Assembly (NCBI GenBank): GCA_963575745.1 | Contig: CAUYUJ010017815.1 | Coordinates: 227,501 to 291,500 of the forward strand | Reading direction: 5' to 3' | DNA from: Prorocentrum cordatum | Taxonomy: Eukaryota > Sar > Dinophyceae > Prorocentrales > Prorocentraceae | DNA: 64,000 bases | Part shown: piece by piece, positions 9,648 to 21,214 of the stretch | How positions within the stretch are numbered: position 1 is the first letter of the stretch | Layout of the letters: every line of letters starts with the position of its first letter | The notes under the pieces: generated by a model | Told to the model about the DNA's origin: nothing | Databases searched by the model: none | Seen by the model: the letters and a program-made list of their open reading frames with translations, nothing else | Position numbers and translations under genes: made by a program

Positions 9648-10129
9648 CCGGATCGTTCGCACCCTTCGTATCTACGTTGGGCGGTTGCCGTGACGTTAGC
9701 GCAATCGGTTTATATACAAGCCATCGGCACTGCACACTCTTAATTGCGAAGGACATCTACATGCCCTGATTCATCGGGGGCGATCCGAAAGAGGCAACAC
9801 TGACATTACTGCCATGAACGTCCAGAACAGCAAAACCCCATCCACCTCGACGGAGGGCACTTTGCTATCCAGCTAGGCTTGTCCAAGGAGTTCTGACCCA
9901 CAATCTAGAACTTGTGCAAGGCGCACACCCCTCTGCTTTGCCCTTGCGCGATCTTGGGTGTTACAATGCATCCCTGGGGAATGCCAGCAAGGTTTATTGT
10001 TTTCAGATGCCTGTCGACGTATTCATATGCATGTCGATGTATGCGAATGTGCATGTTCCTGCGTTTCTGGCGTATTCATGTATATTCCTGTGTGCTCCTG
10101 TGCAGTCCCTGTTGTATTCCTACGATGAA

Positions 10130-11285
10130 GTCCAATGAAGTCCAATGGGTCAGTGGGAGACCAATGGAGTCCTGCGCAGTACAATGGAGTCTCATAGTGC
10201 CCAATGGATGTCGAGGGTGTCCTATGGGGCCGTATGGAGTCGCATGTATAGTCGCATAGAGTCAAGTGGAGCCCAATGGAGTCCCATGCAGTCCAATTGA
10301 CCAATAAAAATCAATGAAGCCGAGTGAATACAACGGGGCCCAATGGAGTCGTAATGAGTGCAAGCGGGTCCTATGAAGTCAAATGGAGTTGCGTGTGGAG
10401 CCCAATGTGCTCGGATGGAGTCCAATGGAGCCCCATAGTGTCCAATGGAGTCGGTTCCATGGGTATTATAATTGAGCCCATTGGAGTCGAATGGGCATGA
10501 CACTGTTGGCGATGGATTCATATTGAGAGTAATCGAGTCCAGTGGAGCCTAATAGAGCCCACGGGGGTCTGTTGAAGAAATAGGGTTCGATGGAGCACAA
10601 TGAAGTCCTATTGAATCCGAGGTATTCTTACGGAGCCCCACGGAGTCCAATGGAGCCCAATGTTGGTTCATGAGGTTCTTGGGCCCCAACGGAGTCAAAT
10701 GGAGTGGCATGGGTATTCCAATGTAGTGCAGTAGAGCCCCATGGGGACCAACCGAGCCGGACGGGCATTCGAAACGAGTCGAATGGAGTCACTTTCAGCC
10801 TAATGGAGTCAAACGGTGTCCATTGGGCCGATGGAGTCTATTAGACCAATAAGGTCTGGTGGGACTCAACGGAGTGCAATGGATCTTGATAGAGCCCAGT
10901 GGAGTCAACAATATTCCTCTGGAGCCCATTGTTGGCCAAGTGGGTCCTACGGTTCCAAAGGAGTCCAATGCAGCTGTACGGGCATTCGAACGGGTTCCAA
11001 TGAACTCAATTTCAGCCCGATGAAATCCAATAGTGACCATTGGGCCGATGGAGTCCATTGTGCCAGTGGTGTCTGGTGGGGCTCATTGGAGTCCAATGGA
11101 GCCCAATTGACCCCAGCAGAGTCCAAAGGAATCGTTTGCAGCCTGGTGGCGTCCTATGGGGACCCTCATGTGGTCGTATTTAGTCATAAGATTGACTCCA
11201 GTGGGGACTAATGCAGTTGTTTTGGTATGCCAGCGGGGTCCACTGGAGTCGTATGGGTGTTCCAATGGAGTCCATGACTCCATCA
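10130..11285 (+). repeat. satellite of about 10-bp units with a 217-bp higher order
   Basis: The motif CCAATGGAGT (and variants such as CAATGGAGCC, AAATGGAGTC) recurs over 1.15 kb at roughly 10-bp multiples. A longer block (CATTGGGCCGATGGAGTC and its surroundings) recurs 217 bp apart at 10821 and 11038, showing higher-order duplication. Both strands have open frames through it because the unit lacks stops; these are not genes. Confidence 0.8.
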
Positions 11286-11493
11286 AACACCTCATTTGTG
11301 TGGAATCCCTCAACTGAACGGCGAGTCACTAACTGATCGGTACATGTAGAAAGTGAGCACAGGGGGCCTTCAGAAAAATCCCAGAACCATGACACCTCAG
11401 AGTCTGGCCAAGGGCTTGCTCCTTTCCTGCGCTGCGTCGGCAAATTTCCGATATTTCACCAGGCCATCCTGCACGCACTGCGGTGAAAGTTAG

Positions 11494-12280
11494 CTTGGCG
11501 AAGGACCCAACCATATGTTTGTTGTGAGTAGCGCAATTGTGAATACTGTAATCGGTGGAGCTTCCTATGGGGCCACGATGCGTGTGAGGAATGTGCCAAA
11601 ATGGACGCGGCTGGCGCGTGCGAGCGCAGCCACTGGGATCTTCGGTGGAGCTCCCTATGGGGCCCCGAAGCGTGCGAGGGGTGTGCCAAAATGCGTGCGG
11701 CGGGCGCATGCGAACGCAGCCACCGATGCCCTCGATGGAGCTCCCTGTGGGGCCAGGAAGCGTGTGAGTGGAGTGCCGACATGGGTGCGGCGGGCGCATG
11801 CGAGCGCAGCCGCTGGGGCCTTCGGTGGAGCTCCCTGCAGCCGTGCCGAGGTATAAGATCGAGGTCGGTTTTGGGAGGGTGCCCTACTGTTCGCCGTGTT
11901 TGCTGGATGTGTGCATCCTGGGGGAGGGTACCGTCGATTGATCTCAAGGTTTGGGGTGTTCTGGCCGGCGGGGGGCCTCATGTTCTCGAAGGTTGCTGTT
12001 CTGTCTTAGGTTTCGCTGTATGGGACCACGAAGCGTGTGAGGGGCTTGCCGAAAGGGGTGCCGCGGGCGCATGCGAGCGCAGCCACTGGGGCCTTCGGTG
12101 GAGCTCCCTGTGGGGCCACGAAGCGTGTGGAGGGCGTGCCGAAAGGGGTGCGGCGGGCGCGGGAGGAGGGGGAGGAGGAAGAAAAAGGAGGGGGGAGGGA
12201 GGGACCGAACGCGGGGCGCTGTCTCCTGAAAGCGATGACCTGACACCACAAGATGGATTCTATGATACCGGAGAAAAACC
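11494..12280 (-). mobile_element. CS77 composite element, copy A (minus orientation)
   Basis: Compared with copies B and C, this copy has, in reverse, the same right flank (CTTGGCGAAGGACCCAACCA, 11494-11513), a tandem core built on TTCGGTGGAGCTCCCTATGG with 90-bp units (for example 11656 to 11746), and the same left flank (GGAGACAGCGCCCCGCG in reverse complement, about 12215-12235, next to a purine tract). Because 90 is a multiple of three, a 252-codon open frame appears at 11601-12359; it is a repeat artefact. A unique segment (about 11855-12010) interrupts the array. Confidence 0.7.
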
Positions 12281-12321
12281 CAATCATACTCTTGTTGGGG
12301 CAATGGGGTTACATGGGCTAT

Positions 12322-12545
12322 ACATATATATATATGGCTATAGGGGTATAGTGATATAGGGCTATTGGGCTATAGGGGCTGTAGAACCTTAGGGCTATAG
12401 GGCTATAGGGCTATAGAGCTATAGGGCTATAGGGCTATAGGGCTCTAGAGCTATAGGGCTCTAGGGCTCTAGGGCTATAGGGCCATAGTGCTATACGGCT
12501 GTAGGGCCATAGGGCTGTAGGGCTATAGGGCTACTAGGCTATTGG
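12322..12545 (+). repeat. octamer minisatellite GGGCTATA
   Basis: About 220 bp of near-perfect GGGCTATA units with CTCTAG and CTGTAG variants, preceded by a short TA run (12322-12340). Confidence 0.9.
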
Positions 12546-12705
12546 GCTATTGGGCACCCCCGGGCACCCCTGGGCACCCGGGCACCCGGGCACCCGGGCC
12601 CGGCCACCGAAGTCGGCGACAAACCTCACCGGCCACCCGGGCACCGCCGGGCACCCGGGCACCCGGGCCCGGCCACCGACATCGGCGACACGCCTCACCT
12701 AACCC
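12546..12705 (+). repeat. GGGCACCC octamers and a 69-bp duplication
   Basis: The octamer array changes abruptly to GGGCACCC units. A segment beginning GGGCACCCGGGCCCGGCC and ending in CTCACC then occurs twice, about 69 bp apart. The two octamers share the GGGC start, suggesting one evolved into the other. Confidence 0.8.
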
Positions 12706-12719
12706 TTTCATCCGCTACG

Positions 12720-15020
12720 ACCCCTACAGAGGCAAGCTCTGATTGGGGAAAAACAACTATCTGCACCTCCGTGCCCTCATCCAACAGGCAAGCTTGGCAT
12801 AAGCGCGACTCCGCCGCTCCTCGCTTGCGCAGCGGGGCCTGCGTCCAAGAAGATCCGCAGGAAATCGACCGCACTCTTGTGCGATGCTCTAGGGAGCATG
12901 CCTTTGGGCTCAAGGAGAAGACGAGCGCTGATGTTTGCCTCCGCTCCCCATTTGAGAATCCGCGCGTCGTGGAGGCTTTGCTGAATTGCCCTTTTCACCA
13001 GCTCGAAAGATTTACAAAGATGAGCACCACGAATGGTATTCATGCCACTGACGACCGTCGCAGAAAAAGCAGACGTCGCAGCGTACGGACGAGTGCACCA
13101 GTAGCCCCGCGTATTGCTGTCCAGGGCCCGCAGGGGAGGGGAATGCGCAGGATGACCAAGAGAAAGCGGACGATGACCAGGAGGAGGTGGAGGTGGAGCA
13201 GGCCTGGGAGGGTCGCACAGCATCGAGCTTGCCGGCGTGTCTTCCGCAGCCTTGCCCACCCCTGTTGCTTAGCCTTGTCTTCTGAGCTCGGGAGGGCAGG
13301 GTCCGTCTCACGATGTTTCAGTTGTCTCCTCGAATTGCCCAATGTGGCATTCCGAGGTTCGCGGGCATGCGCGTGGCGTGAAGCTATGTTCAATAGTCAC
13401 TTGGTGTTTAAGCTGTATTTGCTGCTCGTTGCACGCTGGCGCCAGCACTTGTTATCCTTAGACATCCTCGGAACGTTCAGAGTCGCTGGTTTCTACATAT
13501 TCAGGACAGTCGGATCCAATATGTTTGCGCTTGTTGCCCTCATTAACAAGATCCCTCGAGATCATTGCTTTGGGTGACTCGGGCATTCAGGACTTACGAT
13601 GCCGGCGCGTTCAAACTCACAGCTTGCATACGATTGTTCAGATACATGTTAGGTTTCACTTGAGGGGAAGCGCATTGACGGCGAGGGCGATAGTCACCAT
13701 CCCAGAGCCGGTGCACGTTTTGTAGTGGTGTTCAATGCAGTAGTTGGTTAAAAGACCTTAGCTTGATTCTTCAACTCAGGAAGGATTATCTTGTGGCTTT
13801 CGGGCTTCTGACTTTAAACATTCTACGGTTTCGGGTGTGCTTGTTTGATGCTTGAAAGGATTTTAGGATTTGACCCGTAGAGTTCAGGGATTTAGGCATG
13901 GTGCTTCTGGCACTGCGTTTCGGATGTGTGGGTTTTTCGCATGTCATGTTTGGAGTTGTTTCCCCGTTTTCCTCCTTCCCCTTGGCCGCCCGCTTTTCCG
14001 CGTTCCCCCCTTCTTGAAGGGTGGCCGATTCGCTACAACGCTTCCCCCTTCTTGTTAGCTTCATCCGCCAGCGCAGACAACCCCTGCCTGGCCGCCGACG
14101 AACACAGTTTGGAGTTGTGTACTTGTTTGTAGTGCTCGCGTGTTCTGTTGATTGGGGGGGGTTCTTGTCTTTAGCACAAATTCTTCCACCCTTCAACGTT
14201 GGAGACGGGGTGCTTCAGGATGTTAGTGCTTCGTGTGAGCACGTGCCGCTTTCCGAACGCGTTGGCGACCGCCCTCGCTGCTGAACAAGCATTGTGAGAT
14301 TGTTGTTTTGCGTAGTGCTTAACATAATTGTCATGTCGCTTGAGACTCTTAAACAAAAACAACCACAGTTTTCATTTCGCTTGAGACTCGATCAAAAACA
14401 AGTCCTTGGATATCGCCCTCGATTTTCGGGCGTTGGTATTCGTGGTTGTGGGTTCTTGGCGTATGGGTTCGACGGATCTGCATTTTCGGACGCATACCTG
14501 AAGTCAGCGAAGCCGTAGCCCGCACGATCGCCTTCGTCATTCTCGGCATTCAGGCCAGTCGCATCCTTGTCGCAATCATTGATGCAAACAGTTGCGTTCA
14601 CACGTTCTCTGGGCGCCAGCCGATGCAAATAGTTTTCTAGCTGAATGTTTCAAACAAGTACCCCCGAGTTCGGGGTGTAACAGTAACTCATTGCTCGATG
14701 CATTTGTCACATGGCCTCAGTCCCCTGCCCGCTGCCTCGAAACAGCCAGCATCATCACCAGCAGCCATAGCGCTTGTTGTCATCACCGTCCATCTCGCCG
14801 TCTCTCGGAGGAGGACAGCTACGTCGTTGCTCCCCATCCCTCCTGGTTCAACTGTGGTTCATCTATGCTTCAGGCGTGGGCTGGTGCCTCTAATGCAGCC
14901 AGCACCTCTCGTGCGTGTTGATCAAGAATGGTCGATGTATGTTCTGGCTTGTTTCCGAGTGGTTCATGCGCGGCTCACGCGCCGGTTGGGGTTCTCACGT
15001 GCGCGCGGCGGCCTTGCCAC
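12720..15020. other. no gene recognised; weak coding-like patch on minus strand
   Basis: On the minus strand 13050-12850 reads SFELVKRAIQQSLHDARILK and LLLEPKGMLPRASHKSAV, which is protein-like in composition but has no known domain or clear splice sites. The remainder, to 15020, is of lower GC with short open frames and no signals. Confidence 0.3.
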
Positions 15021-15024
15021 GAGT

Positions 15025-15480
15025 CTCCTCCGCCAGGGGAGGAGGGGAAGAGGAGGGCGAAGGAGGCGAGGGGAGGGCAGGGGTACGAGGAGAAGGATCG
15101 GAGGCGTGAGCGGGAAGGAGGAGGACGAGGAGGGGGGCAATGAGCGGCGTCAAATCAGGAGCAAGAGCTGAGTGAGCTGGAGGGGGAAGATTCGGTTGAG
15201 GTGGAAGAGGGGGCGAAGGAGCAGGTGCTGAATCCACACAGGTGGAGCAGGAAGAGGACGGGGCGCAGGGGGGCGGGAAGGGGAACAGGGGGAGAAGAGT
15301 GGCACGAGTTCCCACCATGGCAAGAGAGGGGGACGGGGAGGAGAAGAGGAGATAAGGGGAGAGGGACGACGATGATGATAGTGGTGTGGGGGTGATGACG
15401 AGAAACAGTGCTGGGAGGAGCAGAAGCATGGGCAGGAGAAGGAGGAGGATCATCAGGAGAAAGAGTAGGAAGGGGGACGA
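15025..15480 (+). repeat. degenerate purine-rich (GGA-like) region
   Basis: About 450 bp with strong G and A excess and many GGA/GAG triplets, too degenerate for a fixed unit. The Pro/Leu-rich minus-strand frames are artefacts. Confidence 0.7.
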
Positions 15481-15489
15481 TGAGTTTCA

Positions 15490-16150
15490 GAGAGTGTCGG
15501 CCCGAATGCTCGGGGCGGACATGCGCGGTGCTTGCGAGCAGCTGGTGCATTGAAGCCAGACGACATGACAACGTCAGATCAGTGGAGTGAAAAAGATCGA
15601 GGTTGGGGTCGACAAGTGAAGTGTCCAGTGGGTGTTGACAGTAGGAAGGATTCCGCCCCACAGCCAAGCATGAAAGTCGAGGATGCGCGAGATGCACAGC
15701 GGAGTGACCGTATATGAAGTTTTGCTATTTGCCAGGGCAGGTAAATGTGATATCGGTGCCCCTCTCCCCCTGGCCCAGCAGCAAATTGAATGCAAATGGC
15801 GCGAACCCGATATCTGATTACAGGCATGCGGTAGAAATTCGGCGCGTGTGCTCCTCCGACTCAGACACAAGGGAATGACAAACCTGCTATCGCAGGGATA
15901 CGGCTTGCGCATGCGCACGTACGGCTGCACCAGCACGGCGTGGCATCGGGGCTGTACACGAACGGATGCATCCGGGCGACCAGCAACGAGGCTCGCAGTG
16001 TGGACCGCCCGCCGGCTCGGCGAGGTGGCCCCCGTCGAGCTCCGTGAGGAGGTGCGGGCCACGCTCCGTCCGCGCCTGCAAGAGCTTCTGGGACGAGGCC
16101 CCGCTCATGGCGTGACGTTCTCTCTGGCGTCGCCCGCGTCCCTGGGTAGC
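15490..16150. other. no gene recognised
   Basis: Mixed sequence leading to the F2 element; open frames lack coding bias. Confidence 0.35.
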
Positions 16151-16153
16151 CTT

Positions 16154-16349
16154 AAGTCGGGCCTGTCCCCCTACGGGGGGATTTTCGATACAAAATTCAA
16201 AATACCCCAAAAATAACCAAAACAATAATTCCAAAATAGTCAGGGGGCTGTTTTTTTGAGTATTGTTTTGACCTTTTGGGGGGTATTTTTGGGGTATTTT
16301 AAAAACAAATTTCGTCGAAAATCCCCCTGTAGGGGGACAGGCCCGACTT
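16154..16349. mobile_element. F2 TIR element, copy 1 (196 bp)
   Basis: AAGTCGGGCCTGTCCCCCTA at the left end is repeated inverted at the right end (TAGGGGGACAGGCCCGACTT), and pairing continues through GGGGGATTTTCGA and TCGAAAATCCCCC. The interior is AT-rich and also partly self-complementary (CAAAATACCCCAAAAATA against TATTTTTGGGGTATTTT). It is non-coding. A second copy is at 25378-25719. Confidence 0.9.
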
Positions 16350-16579
16350 CAGGGCAGCCCCAGCCCAGGGGGGGCACGGCGCCAAGCATCGGGAGCCGCT
16401 TTCAAGCCGCACCCTGCCTCTGCGAGCCGCTCCTCGCAGGCACTCGGCACCCCCTCGTCGGGGCGTGCTCAGCCGCCGCGGGGGCCAGGGCTCGAGAAAG
16501 CACACCGGCACAGGCCGCGTGGCGTTGGGGCACCGTTCGTGGGCCCCGTTGGTGCTTCTGCTGCTCCTCCTGCTCCTTT

Positions 16580-16776
16580 CGAAGAAGGAAAAACCACATA
16601 AAGATAAACTTTTGGCGCTCCGCGCGGATTTCTTGCATCCGCGCTGGGCCCCCCTGGCGGCGCCTCTGGCGCCGTCCCTGGCGCGCTCCGCGCGCCAGGG
16701 AGGGGGGTCCGGCGCGGATCCAAGAAATCCGCGCGGAGCGCCACAAGTTTATGTTTATGTGATTCTTTCTTCTTCT
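16580..16776. mobile_element. F1 foldback element, copy 2 (197 bp)
   Basis: A nearly complete palindrome: arms start GAAGAAGGAAAAACCACATA and end TATGTGATTCTTTCTTCTTC, then a long GC-rich stem (GCGCTCCGCGCGGATTTCTT and its complement) with centre GGCGCGCTCCGCGCGCC. RNA from either strand would fold into one long hairpin. It is non-coding and the best preserved of three copies in the window. Confidence 0.92.
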
Positions 16777-16799
16777 ATCATGGCCCTCACCGGGCTGAT

Positions 16800-17520
16800 C
16801 CTGGGCTTGCCAGCTGGTTGAGCAGGTCGAGGCGTGCGCGGGTGCGGCAATCCCGAGGGGAAAGCCAGGCGCTCGTTCGCATGTCGGGGCATGCGCTCCT
16901 CATCCTGCCCCCATCCTCCTGTCGCTCTGCCTCGTTCGTCGTCCTCCCGGCAATCACCACCACTTTGTCATCGCCCTTCTCACCCCCCTCCGCTGCGCAT
17001 CGTCTTGCTCATATTCCCCTCCCCTCATCCCTCGGCCTCCTCTCCCCTCCTTTTCTTCTCCCTCATCGTCCCCCCCGTCCTCCTCCGAACCCCTCCTGCT
17101 GCTCCTGCGCCTTCTCATCATCAGTATCATTATTCTTATCGTTCTCCTCCTCCTGCTGCTGCTGCTGCTGGCAGCCGCTTCGCGACGCGCGTCGGGTCAC
17201 TGCCCTCCACCGCGCTTGCACGCAGCCGCCGCCGCCGCGGCCGCGCCCTCCCACAGGCGCACGGGGGGGGGGGGCGGGCCCACCACCAACCACCACTTCC
17301 TGTTAACTGCTCGAGGGGAGGGAGGGGAGGGGGGCGGGGGCGGGCCCGAAGGCCCAGTGCAAAAAATGAGACCCATCCCAACCACTTCGCACCGTTCAGG
17401 AATATTTTCGGACTGATTACAACCACTGGCATCGGACTGATCGCAACGCGTGGGAGTCCTATTGTAATCTTTCGGGGCGGACGCCAGATTACAACCAGGG
17501 AAGCTTGCTGCAGCCTCCCA
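16800..17520. other. no gene; pyrimidine-rich then GC-rich DNA
   Basis: CCT/TCC-biased sequence with a short CTG run (17153-17170), then GC-rich DNA. Open frames are compositional. Confidence 0.4.
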
Positions 17521-18232
17521 GCGCTGGCAGGATTCTTCAGGATTCCGGAAGGATTCTTGCGAATTCCCGTCTGAAGGATTTTGAACGATCCCCGAAGGCA
17601 TCTCGAGGATTCCTGGAAGATTCTTGACAATTCCTGAAAGATTCCTGTGGGTTCCTGAAAGATGCCTGGTGGAGACCCAAAAGATTCCCGACGAATGCTT
17701 GACGGATTACTAAGGAGTCACGAAGGATTCTTGAAGATTGGTGACGGATCCTTGAGGATTCCCGAAGCATTCCCGAATAACCCTTTTAGGAATTCCTGAA
17801 AGATTCTTGAGGTTTCCTGAAGGATTCTTGAGGATTCCTGAACGATTTCTTGTTTTTTTTCCCCCCCGGAAGGATTCTTACAGGAGTTTTGAAGGATTCT
17901 TGCAGGATTCGTGCAATATAACTGAAGGATACTTGAGGATTCCTCAACGATTCCCGCGGATTCTTGCGGATTCCTGAAGGACTCTGGGGGATTCATTCCT
18001 GAGGGTTCCTGAAGGATTCCTGGAACATTTTTCGAGGAGTCCTGGGGGATTTCTGGGGATATCTGAAGGATTCTTGAAAGATTCTTGCGGGTTCCTCAAA
18101 GATTTGTGCGAATTCCTGACGGGTTTTTGCGCATACCTGAAAGATTGTTGAAGATATCCGAAGGATCCATGAGGAACCCGAAAGATTCGTGAAGGATCCT
18201 TGAAGGATTCCTGACGGATTCTTGCGGACTCC
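17520..18232 (+). repeat. satellite of 10-11-bp units (GGATTCCTGA-like)
   Basis: Around 60-70 imperfect copies of AGGATTCTTGA / GGATTCCTGAA occur head to tail over 700 bp, with unit length drifting between 10 and 11 bp and occasional larger gaps. Minus-strand frames rich in NPQESFRN are translations of the repeat. Confidence 0.85.
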
Positions 18233-18311
18233 TGCTGCTACTACGTCTGCTGTTACTACTACGAGTGTTATCACTGTTGCGATTACGATGACAACTATTA
18301 CCACAAGCAAT

Positions 18312-18460
18312 GATATTATCAGTTAATACTACTACTACTACTACTACTACTACTACGACGACGAATATTACTATTACGACTAATACTAGTACTAGTACTA
18401 CTACTACCACCACTACTACAACTACTACGGCTACTAGCACTTTTACTACAACAACAACGG

Positions 18461-18505
<45 letters not shown>

Positions 18506-18548
18506 GCACTACTAGCACTACTACTGCTACCATTATCAGTATTTCTAT

Positions 18549-18592
<44 letters not shown>

Positions 18593-18623
18593 GTACTACT
18601 ACTACTACTACTACTACTACTAT

Positions 18624-18659
<36 letters not shown>

Positions 18660-18709
18660 TACGAACACTGGTACTACTACTACTACTACTGTTATTACTG
18701 CTACTACTA

Positions 18710-18802
<93 letters not shown>

Positions 18803-19116
18803 GTACTACTACTACTACTACTACTACTACCACTACTACTTGTACTACCACTGCTACTACTACTACTTCTACTACTACTTCGACGGCGACGACCACAAGT
18901 ACGACTAGTACGACTCGTACGACTACTGCTACTTCTATGATTATTATTACTTTTACTATTATTATTGCGGCTACTACTGCTACTCTTGCCACTACTACGA
19001 GTACGAGTATTACTACGGCGGCTACCATTACTATTACCAACACTACTAGTTCGACTACCATTGTTGCTTCTATTACGACGACGACACTTATCTTTACTAT
19101 GACCACTGCTGCTACC

Positions 19117-19173
<57 letters not shown>

Positions 19174-19662
19174 GATACGACTGCTATTACTACTACGACT
19201 ACTACGACTACTACGACTACCAACACCACCACCACTGCGACTATTATTACTACTAATAATACCAGTCGTATTTCGACAAGTACGATATTGCTGCCACCAC
19301 GACGACGACGACTACCACTGGTAGTACTACCACTACTACTACCACTGCTACTACGTCGACCGCTGCAGTGGCCTTCTTGTTTTTTCACTGCTACTACTAT
19401 TGTTACTGATGTTAGTTGTATTGGAAATTTTCCTCGTATTATCATTGCTACTAGTATTATCACGACTAGTTTTAGTAGTAGTAGTAGTAGTAGCAGTACT
19501 ACTACTACTCCTCATATGTTTACGCTGATCGCTGCTACTGTAAGTACGAATGCGATTTTCATGTTTGTGTTAGTCGCATCGCTGCTACGACGACTACTGC
19601 TACTACTGCTACTACTACTACTACTACTGCTACTACTACTACCACGGCGACTATTACTTCGG

Positions 19663-19693
<31 letters not shown>

Positions 19694-19775
19694 TACTACT
19701 ACTACTACTACCACTACTACAACTACTACTACTACTACTACCACTATTATTTCCGCTACGGCTACTACTACTACG

Positions 19776-19810
<35 letters not shown>

Positions 19811-19915
19811 GCCGCGACCTCTATTACTATACTGTTTCTATCACGGCTACCATTACCAGTCCAATTGCGACGACCAGTACGGTTGCTACCATTGTGATTC
19901 TTAGCGGTACGAGTG

Positions 19916-19949
<34 letters not shown>

Positions 19950-20088
19950 GACTACTACTACTACGACTACCACTATCACTAAGTCTGCTGTTCTTGCTAC
20001 TAGTACTACTTTTACTACTCCTGTTACTACTGCTACGACGACCATTACTGATACGACTACTACTACTACTACTACTACTATTACACCG

Positions 20089-20119
<31 letters not shown>

Positions 20120-20452
20120 CACTACTATGTTTACTATTAGTACTACTACTACTTCTACTACTATCACTACTACTTCGGCTACCACTACAATTGGTACTGC
20201 TAATATATATATATATATATATATATGCTGATACACTTGTTTTTGTCATGCTCTATGTTCCTGCTTCTACTACCATCGCTTCCACGACTAATGCTACTTC
20301 TATTATTCGCACTGCTACGACTACAACGAAGACTATTTCGATTACGATCACGACTATTATTATTATTATCACCATTGCTATTACTCGTACTCCGACGACT
20401 ATTTCTAGCACTACTATTACTACTACTACTGCTACTACTACTTCCACTTCTT

Positions 20453-20500
<48 letters not shown>

Positions 20501-20608
20501 TCACTACGACTACTACTACTACTACTACTGCTACGACTACTACGACTACGACTACTACTAGTACTAGTATTACTGCTACTACTACGACTCCAACTATTAC
20601 GACCACCG

Positions 20609-20651
<43 letters not shown>

Positions 20652-20734
20652 TACTACTACTTCTACTACTACTAATAATGATTGTAATAATAATACGCCG
20701 ACGACGACGACTACTACTACTACTCCTGCTACTC

Positions 20735-20768
<34 letters not shown>

Positions 20769-20856
20769 TTCTACTACTACTACTACTCTTACTACGACTG
20801 CTACGACTACTACTACTACTACTACTACTACGACTACTACTACTACGACTACGACG

Positions 20857-20896
<40 letters not shown>

Positions 20897-20925
20897 GTAC
20901 GACTACTACTACCAAGTACTACAAG
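18312..20925 (+). repeat. 2.6-kb (TAC/ACT)n trinucleotide array
   Basis: Long pure TAC runs alternate with degenerate stretches (GAC, TAT, ACG, ACC triplets), almost all keeping the same triplet phase over hundreds of bases, hence an 899-codon Thr-rich open frame and equivalent Val- and Leu-rich frames. A TA dinucleotide run sits at about 20200-20226. A short AGT-oriented patch (19474-19496) is locally inverted. Not a gene. Confidence 0.95.
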
Positions 20926-21214
20926 ACACCATCTCCATCGAGGGCCCGCTCATTTTCGCTTGGCAGGCGGCACGAGCAGTGCAATGACAAAATTGTGTTC
21001 TCGCATTGAAATCAACAATTTCCAGCGAGACGCTGAGGATATGTTTGGGCGTTGATTTAGTCAAACAACTTGTCTTTGAAAAATCCCCGGCGCTTTCAGT
21101 TACGGGCGGAGGGCTCCCAATTCGTGGCAGCCAGTCGAGGGACCGATTCATCAAGAAGGACGATTACGGAGGCTGGGAAGAAGAGCGTCCGCGGTCAGAG
21201 CATGGCGGCTGTAG

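Noticed and set aside
18310-21009. 899-codon Thr-rich open frame
   Set aside because: It is a direct translation of the TAC/ACT trinucleotide array; equivalent frames exist in other phases and on the other strand.
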